This document shows positions 1 through 7,778 of a DNA stretch of 64,000 nt, piece after piece (position 1 is the first letter of the stretch; every line of letters starts with the position of its first letter). The notes below the pieces were generated by a model. The model had not been told where the DNA came from. It searched no databases and was given only the letters and a program-made list of their open reading frames with translations. The stretch covers positions 620,001 through 684,000 of the forward strand of contig JAEYRH010000016.1 of NCBI GenBank assembly GCA_023435705.1, given 5' to 3'. This DNA is from Bacillota bacterium (GTDB lineage: Bacteria > Bacillota > Clostridia > Christensenellales > UMGS416). Position numbers and translations under genes: made by a program.

Positions 1-1299
1 GTTGCTGGAGAAAGTAACCAGCCCAACAGAGCAATCCGCGCCGATGTAGTTGGCACCGCTGATGAGCGATGTCTTCAATTTGTTCAGCGGCTCCCCGTCC
101 ATGCTGCCGGAGGTGTCTGCAACAAACACAGCAATGATGTCGCGGTTGCTGTCCTTCTTTTCCTTCCATAACTTCTGGGCCTGGGCAAGCTTGGCGCCGT
201 TCACATCGGACAATTCCATCTTGTAGTCATCATGCCGGTTGAAGCCGCATTTGGTGGCCGCCTGCTGGGCCTGCGGGGTTTTACAGTAATCAATGAACAG
301 CTGTAAAACCTGCTTCTTTTCCTCCGAAAGCTTACCGATCTCATACACAGGGCTATCATGGCGCACACCGTAGGGTGTGAACACATACTCGGCATTCACA
401 TCAGGAGAGTTGGCAAACTGCTGCGCCTCAAACACAAATCCATCCAGCACGCCGGATTTCACCGAGTCCTTCATCTGGAGCGTGGTGTATGCCACGAAAG
501 GCACGTTCGCCTGGAACTTGATAAACTCCGAAGCGGCTGCCTCGCCGGTCGGGTCAGCTTTATCATAGGTATAGAGCAGTGACATGAGGAAGTTGGCGCC
601 GGTGGAGCTGGCAAAGGGGTTGGTGTAGCCCATTGTGATCTCGCCGGCTGCAGTGGCTTCCGCCACAGTCTTCACGCTGACGGAGCCGTATTTGGCCACG
701 ATCTCGTCCCGCTTGCTCTTGGAAAGCGCGATGCCGGCCACGTTTCCGCATAACCGCTTTTCCACCAGCGTCACATCGATGCCTTTGGCTTTCAGGTCGT
801 CACCCCACAGCTCATTGCTGGGGCTGAAGGCGTCCGGCAGGTATTTGCCGGAAGAGATATAGTCGCAAGCCGCGCCGGAGGCGATGCCGCGGATGCTCAC
901 CGACACCGGCTTGCCGCCAACGGTTGCGCCGGAGCTGTTGAAGCGGTTGGCCATATCCACCAGCCAGCCATCGTTACCGCTGCCAGCCTTCTCAGTGGAG
1001 GAGATGATCTCCACGGAGAGCGCGGAGGTCGCCTGCACCTGCTGGGGATATTTCGAGATATCGGGCAGGGCATCCTTCAAATTTGCCGGCTCCAGCTCCA
1101 CAGGCTCCTTCACGGGCTCAAGCGTGCCCACATTGATGCGCCGGTGCAGCCGGTTCATTGTTTCAACAGCCTGCTCCTCGGTGATCTGGCTTTGGTTCTT
1201 CCCAATGTTCTGTGTGAGGGTTATGATACCAAACACCACGCCAAACACCACCAGGCCCAAGGCCAGGATGATGAACACAACTCCTGATTTCTTTTTCAT
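1..1299 (-). CDS. Membrane-anchored solute-binding / VWA-domain protein, 3' end outside window
   Basis: The frame is open from an ATG at 1299 to the window edge (433 codons), so the C-terminus is missing. Residues 1-30 are a Lys-rich start followed by one hydrophobic segment (signal anchor). The middle, roughly residues 80-370, reads like an extracellular solute-binding domain (for example GYTNPFASSTGANFL). Near residue 394 a von Willebrand A domain begins with the MIDAS motif DTSGS, and the frame runs off the window in GLVTFSSN. VWA domains bind metal-dependent ligands and act in protein-protein contacts. The protein is probably exported and attached to the membrane. It is followed downstream by nothing visible here; upstream, 13 bases away, is the membrane protein at 1313-2065, likely its operon partner. 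The ligand is unknown. Confidence 0.8.
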   Translation of the reverse strand, partial: MKKKSGVVFIILALGLVVFGVVFGIITLTQNIGKNQSQITEEQAVETMNRLHRRINVGTLEPVKEPVELEPANLKDALPDISKYPQQVQATSALSVEIISSTEKAGSGNDGWLVDMANRFNSSGATVGGKPVSVSIRGIASGAACDYISSGKYLPDAFSPSNELWGDDLKAKGIDVTLVEKRLCGNVAGIALSKSKRDEIVAKYGSVSVKTVAEATAAGEITMGYTNPFASSTGANFLMSLLYTYDKADPTGEAAASEFIKFQANVPFVAYTTLQMKDSVKSGVLDGFVFEAQQFANSPDVNAEYVFTPYGVRHDSPVYEIGKLSEEKKQVLQLFIDYCKTPQAQQAATKCGFNRHDDYKMELSDVNGAKLAQAQKLWKEKKDSNRDIIAVFVADTSGSMDGEPLNKLKTSLISGANYIGADCSVGLVTFSSN

Positions 1300-1312
1300 T
1301 TCGCTCCTCCAG

Positions 1313-2065
1313 TTATCGATACCACTTCGTGTCGGTAATCAGCTGATCCAGCTCTTTCAGCGCCTGCATGCCTTCCAGCTCTCCCTCGTCCACACTGTTG
1401 AACTTGGAGATCTCAAACAGCAGCTTGTCCAGCCGCAGCAGGATTTCGTCGTTATCCTCCACGGCGTTGCCCACATAATCGATGTATTCCCGAAAGATCG
1501 CCAGCTTCTGCTCTGCTATAGCCTTGCTGAAGCGAGACTTGCCCCTTGCCAGCGCATCATATTCCTCTTCGTCAAAGGCGTAAATCCGGTTGATGATGCT
1601 GCGGATGTTGACCACCATCACCTTTTCTGCGCTGTCCACGATGGCCTTGAACTTTTGGTAACTCATCTCTGTGTCATTAAACTTCTGCAACAGGATATCG
1701 CGGATGAGCTCCTTCTTCCTTTGCATATTTTCGATTTGCTCGCGGATCTCACCGATCTTCACAGAAAACGTGCCAGCATACCCGATACGGCCCAACGCCT
1801 CATGGCAGGACTCCAGGCTTCCCAATTTATCCAGCAGCGCTTTGGGGTCTATCTTCTTCGCTGGGGCGTTGATGATCTGTAAATTCACATAGAAAAAAAG
1901 CACCGCGCTCACCACTATGGCGGTAAATCCGGTGGCTGACTCCAATGCGCCTCCGCCCAGGAGGCTGAGGCCCAGGAATGCTTTGGAAAACAGCGCCACA
2001 TTCACCGCGATGAGCACGCCGTTGAACAGGATCATTTTGGTAACAGTGCCCTTCTGCAAACCCAT
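1313..2065 (-). CDS. Uncharacterised membrane protein with long helical cytosolic part
   Basis: This is a 250-residue protein. The start at 2065 is chosen because GGAGG lies 4 bases upstream; an ATG ten codons earlier has no ribosome-binding site. Two hydrophobic segments (about residues 10-35 and 45-65) are followed by about 180 mostly charged residues predicted to be helical, with heptad-like stretches (for example IREQIENMQRKKELIRDIL). It lacks any catalytic motif that I can recognise. It directly precedes the VWA/solute-binding gene in the same direction with a 13-base gap, so the two probably form one transcription unit. It loosely resembles helical proteins that accompany VWA or TelA-type genes in Firmicutes, but I cannot name the family. 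Confidence 0.7.
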   Translation of the reverse strand: MGLQKGTVTKMILFNGVLIAVNVALFSKAFLGLSLLGGGALESATGFTAIVVSAVLFFYVNLQIINAPAKKIDPKALLDKLGSLESCHEALGRIGYAGTFSVKIGEIREQIENMQRKKELIRDILLQKFNDTEMSYQKFKAIVDSAEKVMVVNIRSIINRIYAFDEEEYDALARGKSRFSKAIAEQKLAIFREYIDYVGNAVEDNDEILLRLDKLLFEISKFNSVDEGELEGMQALKELDQLITDTKWYR

Positions 2066-2212
2066 CTTGCCTCCAAATGAAGATAGACAATTCATAGCGT
2101 TAAATTATGAAGTTATTATAGCATGACAATTTCCAGGTGTGTTGAGAAAATGTGTAAAAACCATGGTTTGGGTGATGTACCATACAAAAACGGCTCATCC
2201 ATCCCCAATGTT

Positions 2213-2327
2213 TGCACTCACCCCCCCCTCTCCCACAAGTGCGAGAGGGGGGTGAGTCAGGATAAGCTCTGGATAAGAAGCTCCCCCTCCCGCAAGCATT
2301 GGGGGAGGGGGTCGGGGGGTGAGTGCA
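2213..2327. repeat. MITE-like nested palindrome
   Basis: A 115-bp element is bounded by the inverted ends TGCACTCACCCCCC (2213-2226) and its complement (2314-2327). Inside lie two further GC-rich hairpins: one with arms ending CTCTC/GAGAG near 2216-2256, and one with CCCCCTCCC/GGGGGAGGGGG near 2282-2311. It occupies the 372-base gene-free gap 2066-2437. The rest of that gap is GC-rich without a credible gene. A related palindrome is at 50457-50484. Confidence 0.55.
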
Positions 2328-2437
2328 GTACGCGGGCGTGGACGGAACGATGTAGGCGGGCGGGGACGGAGCCCCGCCCCTACTGGATGAGAGAGAAAGG
2401 GGGTGGACAACAGCCCCCCCATAGCTTGTAATATGGA

Positions 2438-3340
2438 TTAAAGCCTGACTTGAGAGTCCACACCCTCGGCGCGGTTCTGCGCCTCTGTGAGCTCTTCAAC
2501 CCATTCGAGGTGCCGGTATTCGGCGGCCTGCGGGTCTGTCTCAAACCAATGGATGAAGTCCTCCCACATGGGCACGGTCCACGGCGTATCAATCTGTGCG
2601 GTGGAGTAGATCTTCTCATCCAGGCGGATGAAGCCCCACACATCGCGGATGTGTGACTTCTCAGCGTTCACAACCACTTCCTCGGCCAAATGCGGCGGGA
2701 TGAAGATCACGCCGGACTGGGTGCCCAGCACCACGTCACCGGGCAGGCAGATGGCGTTGCCGATGCGGCAAGGCACGTTCATGCCGGTCATCGTGACCTC
2801 GGCGATGCCGGTGGGGTCGTTGCCGCGATAGAAGGTGTTGGAACCCTGGATCTCCAGAATCTGCTCCAGATCGCGCACACCGCCCCACACCACGGCTCCG
2901 CCCCGCTTGGTGCGGGTTGCGATAGCGGTGGATAGGTTGCCGCCCACATAGGTGCCCTGGAAGATCTTGTCAAACAGATCCACGATCACCACATCGTCTT
3001 CACCCAACTGATCCACAACCCATTGGTTGAAGAAGCCCTTGCGGCCCTCGCACTCATGGCCGTATTTCAGCAGCGTGTCATGCAAATCGGGGCGCAGCGG
3101 CACCATCACGGTGGTCACAGCCCGGCCCACCAGCTTCTTGTCGGGGTGGACAATCCGGAAATCGCCTTGGAACTGGTTGCGGTAACCCTTGGACCACAGC
3201 GGGCCCCAGGCCTCCTCCAGCGTGATGTTGCGCATACGGCGAAGGATATCATCAGACACCTTGGGCCTGCCGTTTTCAAACCGCTCGCCCTTCCACAATG
3301 GCGTGAGTTGGATGATGTCTTCCCTGCAATCGAATTTCAT
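2438..3340 (-). CDS. RraA-family protein (HMG/CHA-type aldolase-like)
   Basis: A 300-residue protein that reads as an RraA / 4-hydroxy-4-methyl-2-oxoglutarate aldolase family member: an RraA core in roughly residues 65-230 contains the family motif GGVRD and the C-terminal signature GTQSGVIFIPPHLAEEVV. Family members either cleave 4-hydroxy-2-oxo acids in a Mg-dependent retro-aldol reaction or bind RNase E. There is no reason to expect the latter role here. The protein has N- and C-terminal extensions compared with the roughly 160-230-residue minimal proteins. It is on the same strand as, and 232 bases downstream of, the dehydratase-SDR-SDR operon. I therefore infer that it cleaves a keto-acid product of that pathway. 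The cytosol is the likely location. Substrate is not determinable from sequence. Confidence 0.8.
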   Translation of the reverse strand: MKFDCREDIIQLTPLWKGERFENGRPKVSDDILRRMRNITLEEAWGPLWSKGYRNQFQGDFRIVHPDKKLVGRAVTTVMVPLRPDLHDTLLKYGHECEGRKGFFNQWVVDQLGEDDVVIVDLFDKIFQGTYVGGNLSTAIATRTKRGGAVVWGGVRDLEQILEIQGSNTFYRGNDPTGIAEVTMTGMNVPCRIGNAICLPGDVVLGTQSGVIFIPPHLAEEVVVNAEKSHIRDVWGFIRLDEKIYSTAQIDTPWTVPMWEDFIHWFETDPQAAEYRHLEWVEELTEAQNRAEGVDSQVRL

Positions 3341-3427
3341 TCTGTCTCATCCTTTCATTTTCTGTTTTCGGTTAGGGAAACGCAGATTAATTCATGCTGA
3401 CGTTTAACTCCCCCTGTCATCTTCTCT

Positions 3428-3541
3428 ATTGCACCGCAGTGGTGCAATGTGATGACATCCCCCTCAATGAAGGGGATAAAGAGCTAAGAACAACGTTTTC
3501 CTCACCTCCCTCTTGAGGGAGGTGCCCTCCGCAGAGGGCGG
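3428..3541. repeat. Array of four short hairpins
   Basis: The 232-base gap between the SDR gene and the RraA-like gene contains four consecutive palindromes: ATTGCACC/GGTGCAAT (3428-3448), ATCCCC/GGGGAT (3457-3477), CACCTCCCTC/GAGGGAGGTG (3503-3525) and CCCTC/GAGGG (about 3527-3541). They resemble pieces of the GC-rich palindromic repeats of clostridial intergenic regions. They may end or process the upstream operon transcript. Confidence 0.45.
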
Positions 3542-3572
3542 AAGGAGTTGGAAAAACCAGACGAATTTGCTG

Positions 3573-4361
3573 TCAGTAGAGCATGTCAGCCTGATCCAGC
3601 GTGATCTCGCAGCCGCTGATGAGCTCGCAGTCATCGCTGGCAAGCAGCACCGCCATCTTACCCACATCGGAAGGGTTCATCGGCCGGCCCAGGTTTTGCT
3701 GGGGCTTGTAGTGGAATAGCCTGGCTTGCGCCAGGTGCTTCCGGTCAATGATCTGGCCCTCGCTGCCAGACTTCGGCAGGTCGATGTGCACGCCGCCGGG
3801 CTCCATGCAAATCACACGGATGCCATGGGGGGCAAGCGCAATCGCGGCTTCCCGTTCCAGCATCTTAATGCCGCCCTTCGTCATGCAATAGGCGGGGTCA
3901 AAGTGGGTCGGGCGTTTGGCATGCACTGAGGAATTATAGAGAATGACGCCCTTTTTGTTGGGGATCATGCGCCGGGCCGCCTCGCGGGTGCAGAGCCAGT
4001 AGCCCATCAGGTTCACCGCCACCAGCCGGTCATAAGTCTCCATTTTGTAGTCCGGCAGCGGCACATTGGCCTGCAGCGCGGCGTTGTTCACGAGGATATC
4101 CAACTTACCACCCCACTGTACGGCGGCGTCCATCAACGCGATGACCTCATTTTCCTGGGACACATCAGCCTTGAAGGCCATTGCCTTTCCGCCGGCAGAG
4201 AGAATTTGGTCACGTACGCACTCGGCACCTTCCGCACTGCTGCTGTAGTTCACGACCACCGCCGCACCCGCCGCAGCAAGCTCCCTTGCGATGCCCGAGC
4301 CGATGCCCTTGCCGGCACCGGTGACCACGGCCACGCGGCCAAAAAGAGGTTTGTCAAGCAT
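3573..4361 (-). CDS. SDR-family NAD(P)-dependent oxidoreductase, complete catalytic site
   Basis: A 262-residue classical short-chain dehydrogenase. The start at 4361 is preceded by GGAGGTG and overlaps the stop of the upstream SDR by 8 bases, implying translational coupling. The cofactor motif TGAGKGIG is at residues 14-21, NNAA near residue 90, the catalytic Ser in YNSSVHAKR and the catalytic Tyr and Lys in YCMTK. The reaction is probably oxidation or reduction of a hydroxyl or keto group on a sugar acid. The last residues (near EITLDQADMLY) are typical of the family C-terminus. Gene order dehydratase, SDR-like, SDR suggests that the protein works on the dehydratase product. Confidence 0.9.
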   Translation of the reverse strand: MLDKPLFGRVAVVTGAGKGIGSGIARELAAAGAAVVVNYSSSAEGAECVRDQILSAGGKAMAFKADVSQENEVIALMDAAVQWGGKLDILVNNAALQANVPLPDYKMETYDRLVAVNLMGYWLCTREAARRMIPNKKGVILYNSSVHAKRPTHFDPAYCMTKGGIKMLEREAAIALAPHGIRVICMEPGGVHIDLPKSGSEGQIIDRKHLAQARLFHYKPQQNLGRPMNPSDVGKMAVLLASDDCELISGCEITLDQADMLY

Positions 4362-5145
4362 GTTCACGCACCTCCCCTGCCGCTTTAAGCGCCCGATAGT
4401 TGGCTTTTGCATCGATGTAGTGCAGCAGGAAGCCGCCATCAGCGCGCACACGGGCACCGTTGATGAAAGCAGCCTTGTCTGAAAGCAGGAACACGGCCAG
4501 CGGCGCAATGTCCTCCGCCATGCCGAGCCTGCCCATAGGCACCTTGTATTGGCAACCTTCATAAAGCGTGGTAATACCGCTGGGGAACCGCTCCCCGTCG
4601 CCAGCCATCGCCCCGGCGCTGATCTGGTTGACACGTACGCCCAATTCGCCATATTGAAGGGCGGCCTCCATCACCAGGTTGCTGATCATGCCCTGCGCCA
4701 GGCTGTGGGCGAAATCGCTGCCGTTAGGCTTTTCATCATGGATCGAGGTGAGAAACAAGAGCGCCCCACCCCTGCCCTGATCACCGATGCACTGCCCGAA
4801 CACCTTGCAGCACAGAAAGGCTGCTCTGCCCGGCACCATCCGTTTTTGAAACCCACCGGCATCCAGATCAAACAAACCGGCCTTCTGGGCGCCAGTCTGC
4901 CCGAAGACAACGGCGTCCAGCCTGCCGAACCGTTTCAACAGCGCGTCCCGCAGCCACTCGGCTTCCGCCTCATCTGCCAGGTCGCAGTGAAACAATCCGT
5001 CGGCCCCGCTCGCTTCCCCGAAGCCTTCCGTCAGGCAAAGGGCCACCGCGGCCCCTTCCTGTTTCAACTCCCTGGTGAGCGCGGCGGCGATCCCGCCGCC
5101 GTCACCCACAACCAGAATTACCTTACCACCAAGCATCAAATCCAT
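4354..5145 (-). CDS. SDR-fold protein lacking catalytic Tyr and Lys
   Basis: A 263-residue protein with a clear SDR fold: a nucleotide-binding stretch VVGDGGGIAAA near residue 12, FLTSIHDEKP at the catalytic-Ser position, and a family-like C-terminus (RVRADGGFLL). Where the next gene has AYCMTKGG this one has AHSLAQGM, so Tyr is His and Lys is Gln. The normal SDR proton relay is therefore missing. It could be a structural or regulatory partner of the active SDR whose start it overlaps, or a divergent enzyme that uses other residues. The start at 5145 lies 10 bases after the dehydratase stop. The degeneracy is seen directly; the role is inference. Confidence 0.85.
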   Translation of the reverse strand: MDLMLGGKVILVVGDGGGIAAALTRELKQEGAAVALCLTEGFGEASGADGLFHCDLADEAEAEWLRDALLKRFGRLDAVVFGQTGAQKAGLFDLDAGGFQKRMVPGRAAFLCCKVFGQCIGDQGRGGALLFLTSIHDEKPNGSDFAHSLAQGMISNLVMEAALQYGELGVRVNQISAGAMAGDGERFPSGITTLYEGCQYKVPMGRLGMAEDIAPLAVFLLSDKAAFINGARVRADGGFLLHYIDAKANYRALKAAGEVREHA

Positions 5146-5155
5146 CCGCGCAACC

Positions 5156-6529
5156 TCAGCTCCAGAGCCTGTCCCAGCACTCCAGCTTGTGCCATTGCTC
5201 GGAGGATTCCCAGAGCTTGCCCTCAGGCCGTGTGCGGTGCTGCTCCAACACTTCGTCGTTGAAGCCCAGGATGCCCAGACCCGGCGCGTCGGGCACGGCG
5301 ATGAAGCCGTTGTTCACGATCTTGCCACGACCGGTCGTCACAATGTCTTCCCACCACGGCACATCCACCGAATGGAACTCCAGCGCCAGGAAGTTCTCCG
5401 TGGAGGCCACGCTGTGCACGGCGGCCATGCAGGCCACAGGGCTTTCGGCCATATGTACGGCCATCGCCACGCCATAGTCCTGCGCCATGTCGCCGATCTT
5501 TTTGTTTTCCAGGATTCCGCCGCTGGACAGCACGTCCGGGTGGATCACCGACACGCCGCCGGCCTCAAACAGCGGCTTGAAGCCTTCCTTCAAATAGATG
5601 TCCTCGCCGGTGCAGACGGGGATGTTCACCTCGTTGTTGAGCCTGCGGAACAGCTCCGGGAACTGCCAGGGGATCATGTCTTCCAACCACGCGATGTTGT
5701 ATTTCTCCAGACGCTTGCCCAGGCGGATGCAGCTGTCCAGCCCGATATGGCCGAAATGGTCCAGCGCCAGAGGCAGCTCATAGCCTATCACCTCGCGCAC
5801 GTCATGCACGTAGTTCTCCAGAATGTCCAGACCCTTTTCGGTGATCTGGATGCCGGTGAACGGGTGCATCACGTTGAAGGCATCATAGCCCTTGATGCGC
5901 TTTTCGATGCTGGCCATGTCCATAGCGCCTCGCGTTGCCCAACCGGCATGGACGGCGTTGTTCATATCGTCCAGCAACCCGAGCGGTGCATTGAGCGTGC
6001 CGGGAATGCCGTGGAGCATGTTGATGCCCAGATCCATCTTCGAAAATGTGAAGCCAAGCGCCATTCGCTCCTTGATCCTCAGGCCCATCTCGTGGCCATT
6101 GGCGGTGCCGTCGTTGTCGGTATCGCAATACAGCCTGATGTTGTCGCGGAACTTACCGCCCAGCATCTGATAAACCGGCACGCCGTAGGCCTTGCCAGCC
6201 AAATCCCACAGGGCAAGCTCGATGCCGCATACGCCGCCGGCCTGCCGGGCATGGCCGCCGAACTGCTTGATGCGCCGGAAGATTTTGTCGATGTCGCAGG
6301 GGTTCTGCCCGATCACTCTGCTCACCAGCATCTGGCCATAGCTGCGGTCGGACCCGTCGCGGATCTCGCCGTAACCCTCAAGGCCCTGGTTGGTCTTGAT
6401 CTTGAGCAGCGTGCAGCGCATTGGCGCGTCTTTGATGTCGCAGAATTCGATGTCGGTGATGCGAAGGTCCGAGGGGCGTGAAAGCGTGTTCACATTACCG
6501 AGCGTCTGTTCAATCCGGTCATTTCCCAT
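5156..6529 (-). CDS. Mandelate racemase / sugar-acid dehydratase family (enolase superfamily)
   Basis: A 457-residue enolase-superfamily enzyme. The N-terminal capping domain spans about residues 20-150 (for example GGVCGIELALWDLAGKAYG). The barrel domain carries the expected metal ligands: Asp in ALDHFGHIG, Glu in AWLEDMIPW and Glu in CTGEDIYL, plus the loop His in AVHMAESP and a KMD motif (FSKMDLG) at the usual general-base position. Such enzymes abstract the proton next to a carboxylate; in this subgroup most dehydrate aldonic or sugar acids to 2-keto-3-deoxy acids. It is first in an operon with the two SDR genes. GGAGG lies just upstream of the ATG at 6529. The exact sugar acid is unknown. 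Confidence 0.88.
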   Translation of the reverse strand: MGNDRIEQTLGNVNTLSRPSDLRITDIEFCDIKDAPMRCTLLKIKTNQGLEGYGEIRDGSDRSYGQMLVSRVIGQNPCDIDKIFRRIKQFGGHARQAGGVCGIELALWDLAGKAYGVPVYQMLGGKFRDNIRLYCDTDNDGTANGHEMGLRIKERMALGFTFSKMDLGINMLHGIPGTLNAPLGLLDDMNNAVHAGWATRGAMDMASIEKRIKGYDAFNVMHPFTGIQITEKGLDILENYVHDVREVIGYELPLALDHFGHIGLDSCIRLGKRLEKYNIAWLEDMIPWQFPELFRRLNNEVNIPVCTGEDIYLKEGFKPLFEAGGVSVIHPDVLSSGGILENKKIGDMAQDYGVAMAVHMAESPVACMAAVHSVASTENFLALEFHSVDVPWWEDIVTTGRGKIVNNGFIAVPDAPGLGILGFNDEVLEQHRTRPEGKLWESSEQWHKLECWDRLWS

Positions 6530-6594
6530 TGGTGGCCTCCTTGATTGTGAGTGATTGGTTGGTGCAAAATGAATGTACGTCTCACACGGCTCTT

Positions 6595-6623
6595 ATCATA
6601 CCACAAATAGTTAACGTTGTACA
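6595..6623 (-). promoter_or_regulatory. Putative promoter of the dehydratase operon
   Basis: On the minus strand TGTACA (6623-6618) and TATGAT (6600-6595) are 17 bases apart, about 65 bases upstream of the start at 6529. The spacer contains AACGTTAAC, a partly palindromic stretch that could be a LacI/GalR-type operator. It is only suggestive. Confidence 0.35.
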
Positions 6624-6684
6624 TTTTTTAAAATGAAATTGAGAAATTATTGTGACTTTATACGAGGAATACACAATGCATGCG

Positions 6685-7749
6685 CTATTGCGCGGGCCAT
6701 TTGGATTGGGGAACGTTCATATACACCTCTGCCATTTTGTGAAATCCGTCGTTGATCACTGTGTCCACCATATTGTCTTTGTTCACAGCTTCCGGCGCAA
6801 TGAAATAGCAGGGCACGTAATACTTCCCGTCGCTCATGGTTCCGGATACACCGATTTCTTCGCCTCGCGCCAGTTTCACAGCAAAACCTGCCGCCGCCAC
6901 CGCCAGTTGGCGGATTGGCTTATACACCGTCATCAGCTGCTGCCCCTCCGCAACCCGCTGGCAAGCAGCCAGATCGGCATCCATCCCCACTACAGGCACT
7001 GTAGGCACAAGATGATGCTGGGAAAGCGCCTTGATCGCACCGCCGGCCAGGCTGTCATTCTCGGCAATTACGGCATCGATCCTCACATTGTCCTGCAGGA
7101 GCTTGTTGATGCCATCGGCAGCCTCATCTGCCATCCAGTCCACCGTCGCAAACTCGCTGACGATTGTGATTTTTCCACTATCCACATGAGGCTTGAGCAC
7201 TGCTTCGATACCCTCCCGAATCATCACCGAGTTATAGTCGGACGGGGGGCCATCCACGATCACATAACGCCCCCCGGGCACAGCCCGCAGCATCGCCTGC
7301 GCCTGCAACTGGCCCACTTTCTCGTTGTCAAAGGAAATATACAGATCAACATCTGCATTCAAAACCAGCCTGTCGTATGACACGACCTTGACATTTGCAC
7401 GATGAGCCATGGCCACAGCCGCGGCGGCGCTCACTGCATCATGCGGAATGATCACGAGCACGTCGATTCCCTGGCCAATCATCGCGCGGACCTGCTCGAG
7501 CTGCTCGCTGGCATCGTTATATGCCACATCCACAATGACGTTGGCATCCATTTTCTGTACGGCGGCCACAAATTCATCACGGTCAATATACCAGCGCTCT
7601 TCCTTCAATGTTGCCATGGAAAAGCCAATCAGAATCTTATCCTCGCGGCTATCGGGCGCGGTGCTTTCAGATGCGCAGCCAGACTGCAACATAACCCCGG
7701 CCAGCAACGCCACGAGGCACACATAAGCCCAAAACTTCCGTGTATCCAT
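6685..7749 (-). CDS. Sugar-binding lipoprotein (XylF/ChvE-like), last gene of sensor operon
   Basis: A 354-residue periplasmic-binding-protein-fold lipoprotein. The start at 7749 is chosen because it gives a compact signal peptide with the lipobox LQSGC (cleavage before Cys near residue 24); a GTG at 7782 that overlaps the regulator stop would add 11 residues ahead of the signal. The family pattern is clear: IGFSMATLKEERW, VSYDRLVL, IAENDSLAGGAIKAL and GMDADLAACQ. It is most like the binding protein of the divergent ABC operon (12220), with matching hallmarks such as the YDRL motif. Being fourth in the binding protein-kinase-regulator operon, it may supply ligand either to the kinase or to the ABC importer. 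The ligand is probably a pentose or related monosaccharide. Confidence 0.87.
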   Translation of the reverse strand: MDTRKFWAYVCLVALLAGVMLQSGCASESTAPDSREDKILIGFSMATLKEERWYIDRDEFVAAVQKMDANVIVDVAYNDASEQLEQVRAMIGQGIDVLVIIPHDAVSAAAAVAMAHRANVKVVSYDRLVLNADVDLYISFDNEKVGQLQAQAMLRAVPGGRYVIVDGPPSDYNSVMIREGIEAVLKPHVDSGKITIVSEFATVDWMADEAADGINKLLQDNVRIDAVIAENDSLAGGAIKALSQHHLVPTVPVVGMDADLAACQRVAEGQQLMTVYKPIRQLAVAAAGFAVKLARGEEIGVSGTMSDGKYYVPCYFIAPEAVNKDNMVDTVINDGFHKMAEVYMNVPQSKWPAQ

Positions 7750-7778
7750 CCTGCCGAATCCCCTTCCAGTTACACTGG

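Noticed and set aside
5075..6481. A 468-codon plus-strand open frame opposite the dehydratase gene
   Set aside because: Antisense shadow of the clear enolase-superfamily gene; its translation has no recognisable features.
6605..6625. cre/CcpA-like or LacI-like site before the dehydratase operon
   Set aside because: Spacing differs from the cre consensus and only AACGTT is symmetrical, so it is kept only as a weak promoter note.
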